This document shows, piece after piece, positions 43,103 to 55,580 of a stretch of 64,000 nt of DNA (positions are counted from its first letter, which is position 1; each line of letters begins with the position of its first letter). The position numbers and the translations under genes are program-made. Location: positions 63,598,410-63,662,409 of the forward strand of contig NC_081849.1 in NCBI RefSeq assembly GCF_963259705.1, given 5' to 3'. This DNA comes from Myotis daubentonii (lineage: Eukaryota > Chordata > Mammalia > Chiroptera > Vespertilionidae). The notes under the pieces are model-generated. The model was not told where the DNA came from and ran no database searches. It worked only from the letters and a program-made list of their open reading frames with translations.

Positions 43103-45589
43103 AGAATGAGGGTGCTGACTATCAGGGTGTGTATTTCCCTCTTCCTTCCCATCAGGAGGCTCTGAGACCAGGTGGGAAGCTAAGAACCCTCTCTGACTAT
43201 CAGAAGTCGGCAGAAGTTGGCCACGCTTCCCCTCGCGGGAGTCAGCCACAGGCCGGGCCGGCGGCAGCCCTAAGAGATGAGTTCTCCAGCTAAGGCAGAG
43301 CTGCATTCTGTTCACACACGTGTGCCCATCCCTTCCCCACGGTTCATAGCCTGACATCCAGCCAAGGGCCAAAGTGAATGGAAGGAAAATTCGACCAGAA
43401 AATATCAGAGAGATGCGGCATCACGGGGTTCCTGAAACGACGGCCAGGGGAAGGTGCTTGGGTGTCAGCCACTTCATCCAGCACAAGAAAGAAAATCTCC
43501 ATCCTGATGTTATTAACCACTCTCCCACTTTCCAAACAAATCCATTGTTGATTTGTTTATTCGTTACAGAACCAGACACATGGGGCTGCTGAAAGCCATC
43601 TGACAGTGTGTATGGGAGGGGGGGGGGCGGGGGCGGGGGGGGGGGGAGGCTGGGAGTGAAAAGAGAATTCAAAAATAAATCGATCTGAAGGGTAAAACAC
43701 ACTGCAGCGAAGCTCGGGGCCCAGCACACACCTTCCAAGTCCTGTTACTCTGGGCTCTTCATACCACCCTCCTTATTTCTGTAGAACAACTTTTGTTTTC
43801 TTTTCCAGAAAGAATGCTGCCAATCGCCGGAGGCAGACATGTTTATCAAGCTGTGCATCTTGAAGTCTGACATAAAATCCGTGGCCTTTGGTGCAGCTGA
43901 AAAACACTCTGTCAACACCGCGGAGAGAGCAGGCCCGTGGCGCTGGCCCCGACCCAAGGCGGCAGGGGAACGGACCAAAACTTGACACCGGGCCAAAAAC
44001 TACAAGACGAGGGAAAGTCAAACTCGAGGCGAACCAACCTTTTCCATCGAGTCTGTTTAATATCTCACACAAGCATCCAAACCACAAACCGGTCAGTGCC
44101 GAGGTGAAAAGACAGGTTTTTCTCCCTTTTGGGAAGCTCTTTTGCTTAAGCTCCTATGAATACATCAATTATATCAGCCCTGAAAGTGTCTGTCAGGGCG
44201 ATGTTAAAAGGTCCACTATTTTACAGACTGCCCACTTTAGAAACAAAACACCCTTCAAACTCCCTGCCCTGAGCCGCTCAGCCAAAGTGAGCTGCAGCGG
44301 AAAAGTAAGTGTCAACTCTGCTGGACGGAGAGTGAGAAAAGCCGCGATTTTAAGTAAACTCCGGTTGATATTTGCTTCATAAAATCCTCCCAGCACTTGT
44401 GTGCCTTCAAAGTCTTCAACAAGTCGGGGAAAGTGCTCTTTTGTGACAGAAGGTAGGAGGCCAAAGAGAAGGCTGTCAAGGGCCCCCACCCCCTCCAGCC
44501 CAACTGTGCTTGGAAGTTTGAGGAGAGACAAGCTTAGCAGGAGAATAGATTTGCCGCCGCAGAAAGTCTCAGTCCCGCGCTTTTCCTTCAGGGCAGGTCT
44601 CTGGTTTCCGGGATAAGAAAGCTACAATATCCAGATGCCACAGTGAATCAGGGTTGTGTCTAGAGAAGCCAGCGATGGTGGGAGACAGCCCGCAGGCCTT
44701 TGCATATAGATAGAAAATAAGAATACTGACAGGTCCTAATGGTGCAGCTTCCACTGGCCCTGTGATTCCCAGTCCATCACAGTCGCCCTTGGCTAAACTC
44801 CCAGACGTGCGGCCACCTCAACGCTGTCATTTTCATACATCCTGTGTTCTCTGCCGAGTCCCTCTACCCCTGCCTCTTCTTGAGGTGTCTGTCCCCAATC
44901 TCCGCCACCCTCTGTTGCTTACGTTGGCCAACCCGCCTGAAATGGGAGAGCTTGGATCCTTCATGCTCTGAGCATAGCCAACATTCCACAAGATTTATGT
45001 CATGAAAGCCTGCGAAAATGACAAATGGTGGGAAAGAGGGCCAGAGGGGGAAGCAAAAATAAGTCCAACTATGATTTAACCAAAGGTGGCCCAATACTGT
45101 CCCTTGGGGGTCCTGTGACATCTTAGGGGGGCATGAATTCAACAAGAGAGAAAGAAAACTCTATATGCGTATCTTTACAACATTCTTGTTTGCAATTCAA
45201 AATCTCTTTGGAAATTTTTACTTTTTGCCCTTAAGTCATAATCCACATGTGTCAAAGCCGCAACCAAACATCGAGATTGATTGGGTGGATGGTCGGGCAT
45301 GGGGAAGGGCGGTTCTGTTCTAGCATATTTACATCTGTTCTCTAAAAATGAGCATACGTGTGGAAGAGGTCCTGGTTGCCTGGGGTTACTACAGTCATGG
45401 AAGCTAAGCCACCCACCACCGCCACCGCCTGAGGGATGAGGACGGCCACACTGTAGGGCAACTTTCGAATAAAGTAGTGTTTTTTGTCCCAGGCACCATT
45501 TAATGAGCATCCTGGAACCTTTATCCTACAGAAGTCACCAACTTTAGTAAATTATGACCCACCCATTTGATTAAAACCACCATCCTGAC
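43103..45589. other. Intergenic DNA; G-run and a long open block
   Basis: G-rich tract at 43618-43646. The 43.8-44.55 kb block is unique-looking, with CpGs and open frames on both strands (164 codons plus strand at 43888-44382). It has no recognisable domain and may be conserved non-coding DNA; see findings. Confidence 0.35.
43618..43646. repeat. Poly-G tract with interruptions
   Basis: Twenty-nine bases of G broken only by two C's. It has G-quadruplex potential. Confidence 0.9.
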
Positions 45590-45840
45590 ACCAAAAATGA
45601 ACCTTATGAAGAGCTTTTAACAACATATAGAGTTGTGTCTGATATAATATTAAATGAATAAAAGCAAGACAGACAAACTCATTTACAGTATAATTTCAAC
45701 TACAGAAACTGTCCACATACAAGGACAAAACTTTAAGGGGTGGTTATCTGTAGGTGGTGAGATAACAGATGCTTTTTTATTCTTTTCTATTGTCTAGGTG
45801 TGCTAGAACAAGTAGGGATTCATTTTATAATTAAAAAGAA
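45590..45840 (+). mobile_element. Old L1-like 3' fragment
   Basis: 'aacaacatatagagttgtgt', 'atgaataaaagcaagacaga', 'aaggggtggttatctgtagg' and 'tggtgagataacagatgctt' resemble the 3' end of old L1M elements. Probably the last interspersed repeat but one before the repeat-free right part of the window. Confidence 0.5.
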
Positions 45841-46364
45841 ATACTTTAAAATAGAATAAAATCCCTAAAAGGCATCACCTACTTCTTTTAAATATAAATT
45901 AAGATTTTTCTTAATTCATAGCTTGGGGCCAGGACTCTCCTTTTCAAAGCTAAAATGACATTGTAAAACAATATATTTCTGTTTTAGAACTTATTTTCCT
46001 CAGTATTTTTTCTGATACTCGAGTTCTGTTGACCTTAACAGAAATGTGGGAGGAAATCTATTGGTTTTGAACATGCATCTAGATTATCCAGAGCTGGAAC
46101 TCTCCAGAACGGCCTTGTCCAAGGCGGCAGCCACTGGCCCCAGGTGGCTCCGGGGCACATGAAATGTGACCTGGGCTGTGCTATAAATGTAAAGTGCCCA
46201 CCAGAGAGTGAAGACACTGGAGGGGGGGCGGGGGGGGGTGGGCACGGGAAAAAATGTAAAATATCTCACCAATAGCTTTATACTGATTACACACTGAAAG
46301 GATATTTTGGAGATTTAGGTTAAATGTAAAATATTAAAATAATTTCATCTGTTTCTTTTTTAAA

Positions 46365-46600
46365 AATCCTCACCCAAGTATATGTTTTTATTGATGTGAG
46401 AGAGAGAGGAAAGCGGGGGGCCGAGTGGGGGAGGGGGGAGAGAGAGATGTGAGAGAGAAACATCGATCTTTTCCCTCCTATACTCACTCCAACCCAGGAT
46501 TGAAATCCCAACCCGGCTATGTGCCCTGACAGGAATGGAACCCACAACCTTTAGGTGTACGGGACGACGTTCCAACCAATTGAGCCACACACAACAGGGC
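46365..46600 (-). mobile_element. Ves-type SINE (minus), last repeat before the repeat desert
   Basis: Minus-strand copy: 'atatgtttttattgatgtga' at the left, 'gagagagaaacatcgatctt' centre, head complement 'ggaatggaacccacaacctt' and 'ccaaccaattgagccacaca' at the right. Flanks share 'ctgtttct' (near 46350 and 46608). No recognisable transposable element lies to the right of it in this window. Confidence 0.9.
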
Positions 46601-46609
46601 CTCCCCTGT

Positions 46610-49559
46610 TTCTGTTTACCTGTTTTAAAGGTGGCATCTGGAAAACGTAAAAGTACCCACCTCACATTATATTTCTATTGGATTGAAATGAGCTAGAAAA
46701 AGAAGACTCTTCAGAATGTGATTTAAGCATCTACTATCCTTTGGAGAAATACAGGACCCAAATATGCAGAGCCTGCGTGCCCAAGCCGTATCTACAGACC
46801 CATAAAACGTGTCCTCCTGCCGCTCTCAGTGGCATTACACCTTCAGTGGTCAGATAACTTCCGTTATTTCTGATTACGGATGAATTGAGGCTGATTCAAG
46901 GGCAACAGCACTCACCCGCTGCACCTAAGGGTAACCTTTCTCCAGACTGATGGTCCCACATAGCTCAGAATTCTCTGCCTCCCAGCATCTGCAATGGACA
47001 GCCTCTGTCCCAGGGCCTGGCTCACACATCTGGGCGCCACTTCATTCAGAGGGGGCAGGCCCCATTTGGACAGCCTCACATTCCGTCAGGCCATCTCTCA
47101 GAGTGCCCCTGGGGTGGAAACTGAACGCGATCGCTCCTCCGAAGGGCTGGGAGAATATGAAAGGAAGGATTACATGGGCCCCAACTGCCAAACCAAACTT
47201 TGAGAAGCAGGTCCTCCTGCGAGTGACTCAGATCCACATGATGTTTTCCCGGCGGTGTTTTCACGGGAGGGGGAGGTGTGCACGGGACTCTCTGGCCAAA
47301 GGTTACCGTGACTTTTACAGCCGGCCCACCCCACAGCAAACTGTACCGCGGGTCCCCTTTCCTCCCCGCTCAGAGCTGCATTCTCGCTCTGCAGCAGTCA
47401 AAAGAAATAAAACCTTGATAAGCAACCAGAGGAGCAGAGGACATACTAGCTTTGCAATCAGGGGAAAGGGATGATGAAAGGAAAAGGGCAGGGCAGGGAG
47501 GGAAGGGAAGGGAAGGGCAGGGAAGGGCAGGGCAGGGAAGGGAAGGGAAGGGAAGGGAAGGGAAGGGAAGGGCAGGGCAGGGCAGGGCAGGGCAGGGCAG
47601 GGCAGGGCAGGGCAGGGCAGGGCAGGGCAGGGCAGGGAAGGGAAGGGAAGGGAAGGGAAGGGAAGGGAAGGGAAGGGAAGGGAAGGGACAAGCCGAGAGC
47701 CTGCGGGTACACAGTCCCCAGAGGCAATGAGCTAGATTCTTCTGTGAGGGTTCTCTCTGAAAAGGCAAAAAGGCAAATTCCCCTCTAGGACAGAAGGACA
47801 GAACTTAACTCTAAATTTCCCACTTACGATGGCCTCCTCCCTTCCATTTTTCTTGGTGCTGGAAAGAAAGAAAAGGAAGAAAGGAGAGCCTGTCTCTTGA
47901 GTGGGGGCAAAGCTCAGCTACTGCTGCAGCCTCCTCGCTAGGCACCCAGCGCAGGCGGCAGGGGAGGGACCCCAAGCCTCAGATGGCAGTTACTATGTCA
48001 AGGCTCGAAGGGCCGGACTGAGTTCATAATTCCCGATTATTCCCTCAAAGAGGACTGACACGCAGCCCTAGCCTAGCAGTTTTCATATTTTAAAATAATT
48101 TCCATAGGCTTCTCTTTAATCAGCCTCAGCAGACTCAATGTCATAGAACCAAAGTCTCTTTCATTCCAGAGGAGTCGCTTCGATTCAAATGCTCCTCCGG
48201 AGATGAGAATCCAAAACCCTAGCTCCAGCGTGCCACACTCTCCGGAGCTGTCTTCACCGTTTCTCTCTGACATTTTCTGGCCCAGCTTACAAATTCTAAT
48301 GTTACAGAAAATGAAACTATAAACCTAGAAAGAACAATAAAGATCAGGATTTGTTTAATTTTTACATGCTTACTGTTGAGACAGAATTTAGGAAGGAAAA
48401 AGTACACTTAATTACTTTAAAATATACCTCCAAAACCTCTACATTAAAGAACGTTATAAGGGGTGACATTATAAGAACATTTCATTGACATGATGGGGGC
48501 GGGGGGTGGGGGGCAGCACATGAGAAAGAATCGAATTTGAAAGAGAATTTGTTAATTTTAAAATGTCATCCAAGTAATTACAGTCATTATCCCGCCCCAC
48601 GTGCAGCGAACAAGTGAAAATGCCCAGCTCTCCTGCAAACTCCCCCTACATACGCTGTGAAAACACACGTGTGCGCACACAAACACGTACAGTGAAACCA
48701 GATTGTAGACTTCGGCTCTTGCCTGCCGAGGTTCCCCCTAGAGCAAATATTTACTGCAGAGATGCAGAGTTTTCCTAAAGGAGGACCCGAATGGAAGCGT
48801 TTACAAACGCTGCAAGTTCTTTATATGCGCAAGGGCCACGAGAAAGATATAGTTTAATAAAAACATTTATGGACTTTGAAAGCAAACACCATCCAAGAGG
48901 CGCGCACATGTGGGGAAAGCTGATCTTTCAGCCTAACACGTTTTCTCTTGAAGATCCCTTCCCTGTTTGCAGTGAACAAGCCCCAGTTTCCTCCTGGGCC
49001 TCGCTAATCCGTATTGTAAAACATTCTCAGGAAACAAATAAAAAGAACCCGACACTGCCCTTAGAGCCGGGCCGGGAGGTGGCTCTTCTCTGGTACGTGC
49101 GGACAGAAACTTTCTAGAATTTACGAAGGTCTCGCTGCACTGGGGCTCTCTAACCTAAACCACCCCGGCCTCTCCCCCACCCCGAGGATGTCCCCCTGTG
49201 ACTGCTTTCTTCCACCCCATCCCGTTCCCCTCCATTTATGGCCCCAAAATGAACCCCATGTTTGCAATATGTTAGGAAAAGCACACCAGTGTGCATCGTC
49301 CCTCTTTCAATGCCGATGGCCCTGTTTCCACTGCTTTCTCCCAGCCAGCGAGCCCACTAAGTGTGTCTGGCCTCAGAACCAACGTTTTGCATCGTGCAAT
49401 ACTCCATTGTGCACCACTGGGTCTGGGGGAGGAGGGGGGGCCAGCCTGTTCTTCCTTAGTGCTTTGGTGCTTCACTCCCCATGAACCTCACTCAGATCCT
49501 ACCCATCTCCCTCGGCGCTGGGGACTCGAGGGCATCTGAAGAGAAACAACTGCCTGCGC
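46610..49559. other. Repeat-poor unique DNA left of the CpG cluster
   Basis: Only simple repeats are seen (47486-47690). 48.5-49.1 kb is AT-balanced, unique-looking and may include conserved elements. Several open frames up to 174 codons (46950-47474) lack any domain. Confidence 0.4.
47486..47690 (+). repeat. GGGAA/GGGCA pentanucleotide array
   Basis: About 41 pentamer units. GGGAA blocks lie at both sides and a core of about 13-14 GGGCA units covers roughly 47570-47637. Every unit begins with GGG and is separated by two bases, so the plus strand can fold into many alternative G-quadruplexes. It opens long spurious frames on both strands. Confidence 0.95.
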
Positions 49560-51050
49560 CATTTACCAGCCCCACAGCCAGGAACAGGCCTCAAAGCCGA
49601 GCTTGACAAACTTTTGGAAAGACTTGGTGGAGCCCTGCTGCTCTAGCCTTGGGCTCTTTCGCCCCCTGGTGGCGTCTCCGAAACAAACTTGGCCAGGGCT
49701 CAGCGCCTCCAAAGTTCAAGGGTCCTCCTTCCTGCCTTTGGGGACTCGAGCTGCTCCCGGGGACGCCCGGGTGCCGGCTGGGGTGTGGGTACAGGGCGGG
49801 AGAGGGGGGCTGGAGGAGCGGTCAACGTGGAGGGAAAGGGAACCTCCAGGCACCCACCTGGCAAAAAGGGCTTCAGGCTTCTTTCCCCCAAACAAAAGGA
49901 CCTTAGAGACGGACAACACATGCAGAGATCCTAAGGCAGCCCCTTGGTTTTTGGAAAAGGAGAAACTGAGGCCCAGAGAGAGCGTGTGGTCTCTCGGGTC
50001 CCTTGGTTGCTGTTGACCGATCCCGCCCGCGGTCACGCTGCCGTTGTTGGATGGCGGGGTGAGGGGTCCCGGCCTCGGGAAAGATTGCCTTTCTCCCTGG
50101 AAGACGCCGGGGAGCGATCGGATGCGAGGGCGAGGCCGGAGAGCCTCCCATAGCGGGTGGGAGTGCGGGGGGCGCCTCGTGGGAACGCGCCGCGCCCCCA
50201 GACCCCGGGGCGGCCCGGCCCGGCTTCCCAGGCCCCGGGCCGGAGGGCGGGCGAGACACAAAGCAGGCCCCGCGGGCGGCGGGCGGGCTGCGGGGAGGGC
50301 GGCCGGGGCTTGATGGATTGATTCACGGCGTTTAACCCCCGCGGCCTCGCCCGCGGCGGCAGATCCAGCTGCGCCCTCGGGCCCCGGGTGGCCGCGGGCC
50401 CGACCCGCGCCCCCTGCGCCCGCCCCAGCTCCGGAGGCCTGGGGGGCGGGGGACCCGGTGATTTACAGCCGCGCTGGCCGGATCTGCCGGGATCACTTCA
50501 ACCGAGGAAACCGGCTCCCCAGGCTCCGCCAGACGGAGGCCCGGGACGGGGAGAGGATGGGGCGGGGGGCCGCCAGCCTCAGCCTCCCGTGCCCGCTGCG
50601 CTTCGGAGAGGCGGCCGCGGCGTCCCCCGCCCCGCACCCCGACTCTGTGCACATTTTCGCGGGGAACTGAGCTCACCGGGAGCGGGGCCCACCGCCCCGT
50701 TCGTCCGCCGCTCACCCCCCAGGCCTTTCCGCCCCGCCCGCCGGGGCTCCCGAGCGCGGCGTCCCAGCGCGCGGGGGGCGCCCAGCCCGCACCCTCGGGG
50801 AGGGGTGAGCGGAATAAACTCAGAGGTTACCGACGGTCCCGGACGACGCCCGAGAGCCCCAGGCCACCTCTGCCTGTTTAAACACACTTCGCTCCCTGTT
50901 TTTGCAGCAGAAAACAAACATCAGGGGCTGCGAGGCGGCTTAGAAACTGGAGGTTCCCGTGTGCGCGGCCTGGGAGCTCACGGCGCTGGGTTAGTTCTCG
51001 GCCGGGCCCCTCGCTCTCCTTCCTCCCTCCGAGCAATAAGCACTCCCTAC
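49560..51050. promoter_or_regulatory. Large CpG island
   Basis: Very CpG-dense, above all 50030-50870, with many GCGG/CCGC blocks and GC-box cores. No transposable element inside. Open frames on both strands (up to 231 codons at 50388-51083) are typical of GC-rich DNA lacking stop codons and show no domain. Islands of this size usually mark a promoter or a Polycomb-bound regulatory domain; the transcript and strand cannot be read from the sequence alone. Confidence 0.8.
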
Positions 51051-53460
51051 ATTTTACTTTTTATTTTTTGGCTTTGCCTTTAGCCTCTGTAGGGTGGTGC
51101 TCTCTGCTCATAATTTTGCTTTCGGAGGAAGACAAACCTTGAAGATGGTGAAATAAAATAAGAAACGTATGGCTCAACTTGAACTAACAAATCCGAGGTG
51201 GTAGTTCTGAAGTAAAAAAAAAATGTTCTTCTTTTCGTACCTACATGTGACTGAGTGTGAGGTGTTTTCCTACCTCCCGTTTGTGAAGTTGATCGCGTAA
51301 GTGTGCAGGGTTTTGCTCTGCAGACACGAGGGATAATGAGGTCAGACAACTACCCACAGTTAGAATAGGAGGGCGAGACCGGCGTCCACGTAGCACCCTG
51401 CCCTTATTTTCTAGCTCCGCAAAAGTCAGCAGTGCACAGGTGACCAATGCGGTGAATCCGCCTTGGGGACCAAAAGGGGCCGCATGCTGACCTGACAAGC
51501 TCCGGGAAGGCCTGCGTGGGGGCCTTGCAAACTCAGAGGCCTGACGAACCACAAAGGAGGGTCTGAATCATGTCTTAGGCCGATATCCTCCCCGACAAAG
51601 ATCAACTTGGATCTTAACTGAGCCTATCGTCTTTTTTGCAGCTACGGTCACATACCTGTGAAATGTCAGGGTAACTTGTAACTTCCCTTTTTCCTGACGC
51701 CTCAGGACACAACCCATGCACCAGGGCAGAGACCACAAATTCCCTGGTTGTTACTGTTATCGTGTTAATTGTTGATCGTTAGCGATCCTGTACCCACCTG
51801 GGTAAAAGAAGCACGTGTCTATCATTTTACGTTTAATCCAGTCCCAGAGGTCCCCCCCCACACACTGCTTTGCTTTGTCCTGCCTTCCTAATCTATCACC
51901 AATGGATTTCATGTAACCCACTTAACATCTCCTCCTTTGATTGTAATTTATAAAACAAGGTGGAAAAACTGCCATTCTCCCGGGCATTATCTCATACGTT
52001 GAGATTCTGTTCCTGGGCAATTGTTGACAGTTTGGCTCAAATAAACTCACAAAAATTCTTTACAGGTTTGAATGCTTCTTACGTTAACAGCCTTTTTGTA
52101 AAAAGGCTTAATAGCTACTTTCAGGAAGATTTTTTTAAAATGATATGTCCACTGAAGATCTGCTTTTTAACTGCTGACTGCAATTTTAAGATGCATAATT
52201 ACAGGGTCGAGTGATCGAAAGTGAATGTACAATTATTCTGCTGGTACCTGCAAATGGGCTTGCTCCTTGGTGTGTTTTCTTATTTCCTCCCTTCTCTCTG
52301 CAAATACCATTAGCTCTGAGTCTGGCCTTAAGTAGGGGCAGCCCAAAGCCCTCTCTTCCGGATAAACCCAAACAGAAAAAACAGATATATTCATATAGAG
52401 GACAACAGATGAGAGTACAGGTCTCACTTCCCGTGGTCCCTACCCCAAAACAAGGGCGCTGCTGATTCCGACTATTGTGACTTGCGAAGAGAAAGTCTTC
52501 CCTATCTTTAATCGGGACCCCAAAATGAACCCCTAAAAAAGCCATGCTGCGCTACCAGCAGCTCCATTCAACCTCAGCCCCTGTGGTCCCCACCAAACTC
52601 TGCTCCGGGGGAGACCGCTGGCTGGGAAGTTTAGCTTCACCCTCCCTCCATCGCATTTTAATCCCCAAGAAGCCCTACAGACGACATTCTCCGAAACAGA
52701 GCCGCTTCTTACCCTTACCTTCTTAACTCTCGGTACTGTGCGTATGGTGCACACTTTGCTTTAGGGGAACGTTTTTTTGCAAACACTTTCACTGAGTGCG
52801 TATTTTACTCGCAAACTTTCTCGGGCAAATCTCAAGAGGAAGTTTCATATAAAGCAACAATCAGCAAAGCTTATTTTCGTAATATGTAGCCCCTTAACAG
52901 TGCGAGTACGTTCTCACTTCATGTAGCTATAAAATATAAAGGTGTTTGGTTTTCAATTTTCCTAAATTACTGCGGGGGTACAGGGCGTGTGGAGAGTGGA
53001 AGGCGATCCTTGTGCCATCTGGCGGTGCCGTGCAGAATTTCGCCGGAGAAGCCAAATTTACCGACCATCGATGCCTAGAGCGGGTTTCTCCAGGGAAAGG
53101 CTTTGCAAATCTTGTCCTTTGGAAATCAAGGGGGTGGGGGAACCGCCTTCTTCACCAAGGATTAGTTTAAAGACATGTTGGTGGGAATGAAGAGGGAAAT
53201 TCTGTACGTTGGAAGCCCGCAGTTACATTACAGAGATTTCTAGACTTAACCATCGTCTATGTCCACAACATAACTCTTGTTTTCTTAAGTTAAAAAAGAA
53301 AAGATCGCTTATATTCCAGTGACATCGAAGTTTGGAAAAGGCCAGGGCGAATTGTAGAGCTGAACGTTTTGCCTCATTTACTCAGAGGACCGTGCAGGCG
53401 TCTGTGCAATACCCTCCACTGAACACGTGAGGGCGTGCTCAAGTCTCTCGGGTCCCCGGT
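51051..53460. other. Repeat-free unique DNA between islands
   Basis: No transposable element recognised. CpG density is moderate near 51.25-51.6 and 52.5-53.45 kb. No exon recognised. Confidence 0.4.
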
Positions 53461-53478
53461 AATGTGACTCCTTCCTTT

Positions 53479-53613
53479 ATTTGCATGAATTGCCATGATT
53501 GGATGCTAGGCTTTTAAAACGTCAATTTTACGTCAAATCGTTGTCAACCAACCAGCAACCTACTCCAACGTGATTGGTTTCTACTGTCGGTGTCAATCAT
53601 CTGAAATTTGCAT
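53479..53613. promoter_or_regulatory. Composite octamer/CCAAT/CRE-half/PBX motif cluster
   Basis: Within 135 bp: octamer ATTTGCAT at 53479-53486 and 53606-53613; inverted CCAAT (ATTGG) at 53498-53502 and 53573-53577; ACGTCAA at 53519-53525 and 53530-53536, 11 bp apart; TGTCAATCA (complement of the PBX/PREP-type TGATTGACA) at 53591-53599. Motifs are seen; function as a promoter or enhancer is inferred. Confidence 0.55.
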
Positions 53614-55120
53614 ACTAGTCCGTGGTGGCTAGATGCTTGTCAGTAGGTTGTGGCAGCTGGAAGGGGAAGAACCGGACGGAGAAGAATGAAAATTGACTTT
53701 GTTCTGGCAAAGCAAAATAAAAGTATTACTTTTCTCGTTATTTTAGAATAAATTTAAGTGCACATTAACCTAATAAAATAAAGACATTCTGTTAAACGAA
53801 AAAAGCAACTAGCAAACCATGTTTACCAATTTTATTTAATGTTTGTTGTTTCAAAATATTAATAAGTAGTCAAAGGCATAATAAAACGTAAATATGAATG
53901 CTAATAATTTAGTGTAAATTATAATTTTTAAAAAGGTGAACATGAGGCTTCAAAATAAAATTACGGTGATAGAATAAAAACTCTGCTTTCAATATTTGGG
54001 CTGAAAACGCTGTGCTTCAAAAGAAAAAAATGCACCAAGAGGGGAATAAAAAGAACATGATTTTAATAGTCACATATTTCCATCATTCTGCTTTTTTTTT
54101 TTTAATTTACTGTGCACTCACAAACAGGATGGTATTTGAATGGAGCATCTGTAATACTTGTATTTGTACATGTCTACACACACACACACACACCAAAATA
54201 AAAGCAAATAAAAAAAAAATCTCAGGGCCTGTGAGAAGGTAATTGCCAGTTTTAAATTTTAGGATCCATAAAACTGAAGCTTTGATTTGCCTGCTACAAA
54301 AATCTTCTAGGACTACTACACTTTAAAAAATATTCAGAGCTCTAAGACGTTTACTATCTCCCTAAAATATGTGCAAATACGAAGCAACGACCTAACACCT
54401 TAAAAACCAGAAACCTTCTCGGCCTTCCTCGGCCCGGTTCTGACACTCGGAAGAAACTTGTCGGACGCGAGAATTGGATGCAACAGGGCAGCGGAGCAAT
54501 CTCCTCGCTCAGCCAGCCCTCGCCTCTGAAGAATTTTGTTCTAGGCGTTACCAGCAGCAGCGCGGCAATCCATTGGAGTTGCCTCTATGGCATTCGCCGG
54601 GTTAGGAAATTAATTTCCAACTTTCCATTTAATAGCCAATGGGTATTTCCTTCGCTGTTTTATTTATCTTTGCCACTATTGTTTTACTGGTTGCTACATA
54701 TTTCTAGTTTTCTTTTTACTTCCTTTCTTTTTTTTTTCTTCCTTTCTTTATTGTTTTCTTTTAAAAAACTTTTTCCCCTTTCTTCCGGTAAGGATGATCA
54801 CAGCGTTCCGGGTGTCTACAATAGTTCGCCCTGGTTTGCATGACCGTCGGAGGCTAAGATACGAGTGTACCTGGGACTTCAGGGAAACCAAACCGAGCTC
54901 CAGCGGGTGCATAGGGGAGGCGGAGGAGAGGTGTGCGGCGCACAGGAAGGCTGGGCTGTGATACTAAGCGTGATTTAGTGTGTGCTTTACAAGAAATGCA
55001 CAAATGGACACAGCGGTAAAAATTAAATCCCTTCCTTAGGGTTTTAAGTATCTTTTTCAGACACGTAAAGCATGCCTTCTACTTCTTTACTTTCTCCCCA
55101 ATTAGCCGGATGCTGGAGGC
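53614..55120. other. Repeat-free AT-rich DNA
   Basis: AT-rich, with a short CA repeat (54175-54194) and T-rich tracts at 54690-54760. CpG returns at 54410-54610, with 'ctctggaa'-free unique sequence and an ATTGG at about 54570. No gene recognised. Confidence 0.4.
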
Positions 55121-55580
55121 GGCCCCTGGAGCCGGTGAGTGCGCTGTCTGTGACGATCAGCCCTTCTGACTCAGCGGGAAATGCCCGCAAAAAGGACTGA
55201 AGCCACGGAGCAGGCAGAAGCAGCTTTCAATTCGAGCTCTCATCGCTACCACTATCACCACCATCACCCCCACCACCACACACTCACACACACACGCGCG
55301 CGCGCGCGCACGCGCGCGCAGACACCCGCTCGCGCACGCGTGCTCAGCTCCCCTTGCTGTCAATCACTCGCTCACGCCATGAGGCTCATGCGCACTGATG
55401 CATTCTGGCCAGCCCCCGCCGCCACGCCCCTTCTACGTCACCCCGTCCAACGGACCAATAAGAGGGCGGATTTGGGGGCGGGCTACAAGGAAGCAGCCAA
55501 TGAGAACGCGTTTGGAAGCCAAGGCTTGAAGGGAGTAAATCCTTCCGTGGTCCACGTTCAGCCGCCCCCGCGATGATTTA
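55121..55580 (+). promoter_or_regulatory. CpG-island promoter with CRE, GC box and two CCAAT boxes
   Basis: Ordered motifs suggest a plus-strand, TATA-less promoter: CTGTCAATCA (55357-55366, PBX/PREP-type decamer in reverse), TACGTCA CRE half (55434-55440), CCAAT (55455-55459), GC box GGGGGCGGG (55474-55482), CCAAT (55497-55501). A start site around 55530-55570 would be usual for such spacing. An alternating purine-pyrimidine tract (55285-55320) lies upstream. Motifs seen; promoter activity and strand inferred. Confidence 0.6.
55285..55320. repeat. (CA)(CG)n alternating tract, Z-DNA-prone
   Basis: Thirty-six bases of alternating purine and pyrimidine, with CA repeats turning into CG repeats. 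It sits inside the CpG island just upstream of the promoter motifs. Confidence 0.9.

Noticed and set aside
47370..47788. Open frames up to 132 codons with Pro/Ala/Leu/Ser or Gly/Gln/Arg repeats
   Set aside because: They are translations of the GGGAA/GGGCA pentamer array in several frames on both strands.
50388..51083. 231-codon plus-strand frame in the CpG island
   Set aside because: GC-rich DNA has few stop codons; the frame is Pro/Arg/Gly-rich without any domain and competes with frames on the other strand.
55181..55576. 131-codon frame with a His-rich stretch that looks like a regulator low-complexity region
   Set aside because: The His, Thr and Arg runs come from CAC, CA and CG simple repeats, and the promoter motifs lie inside the frame.
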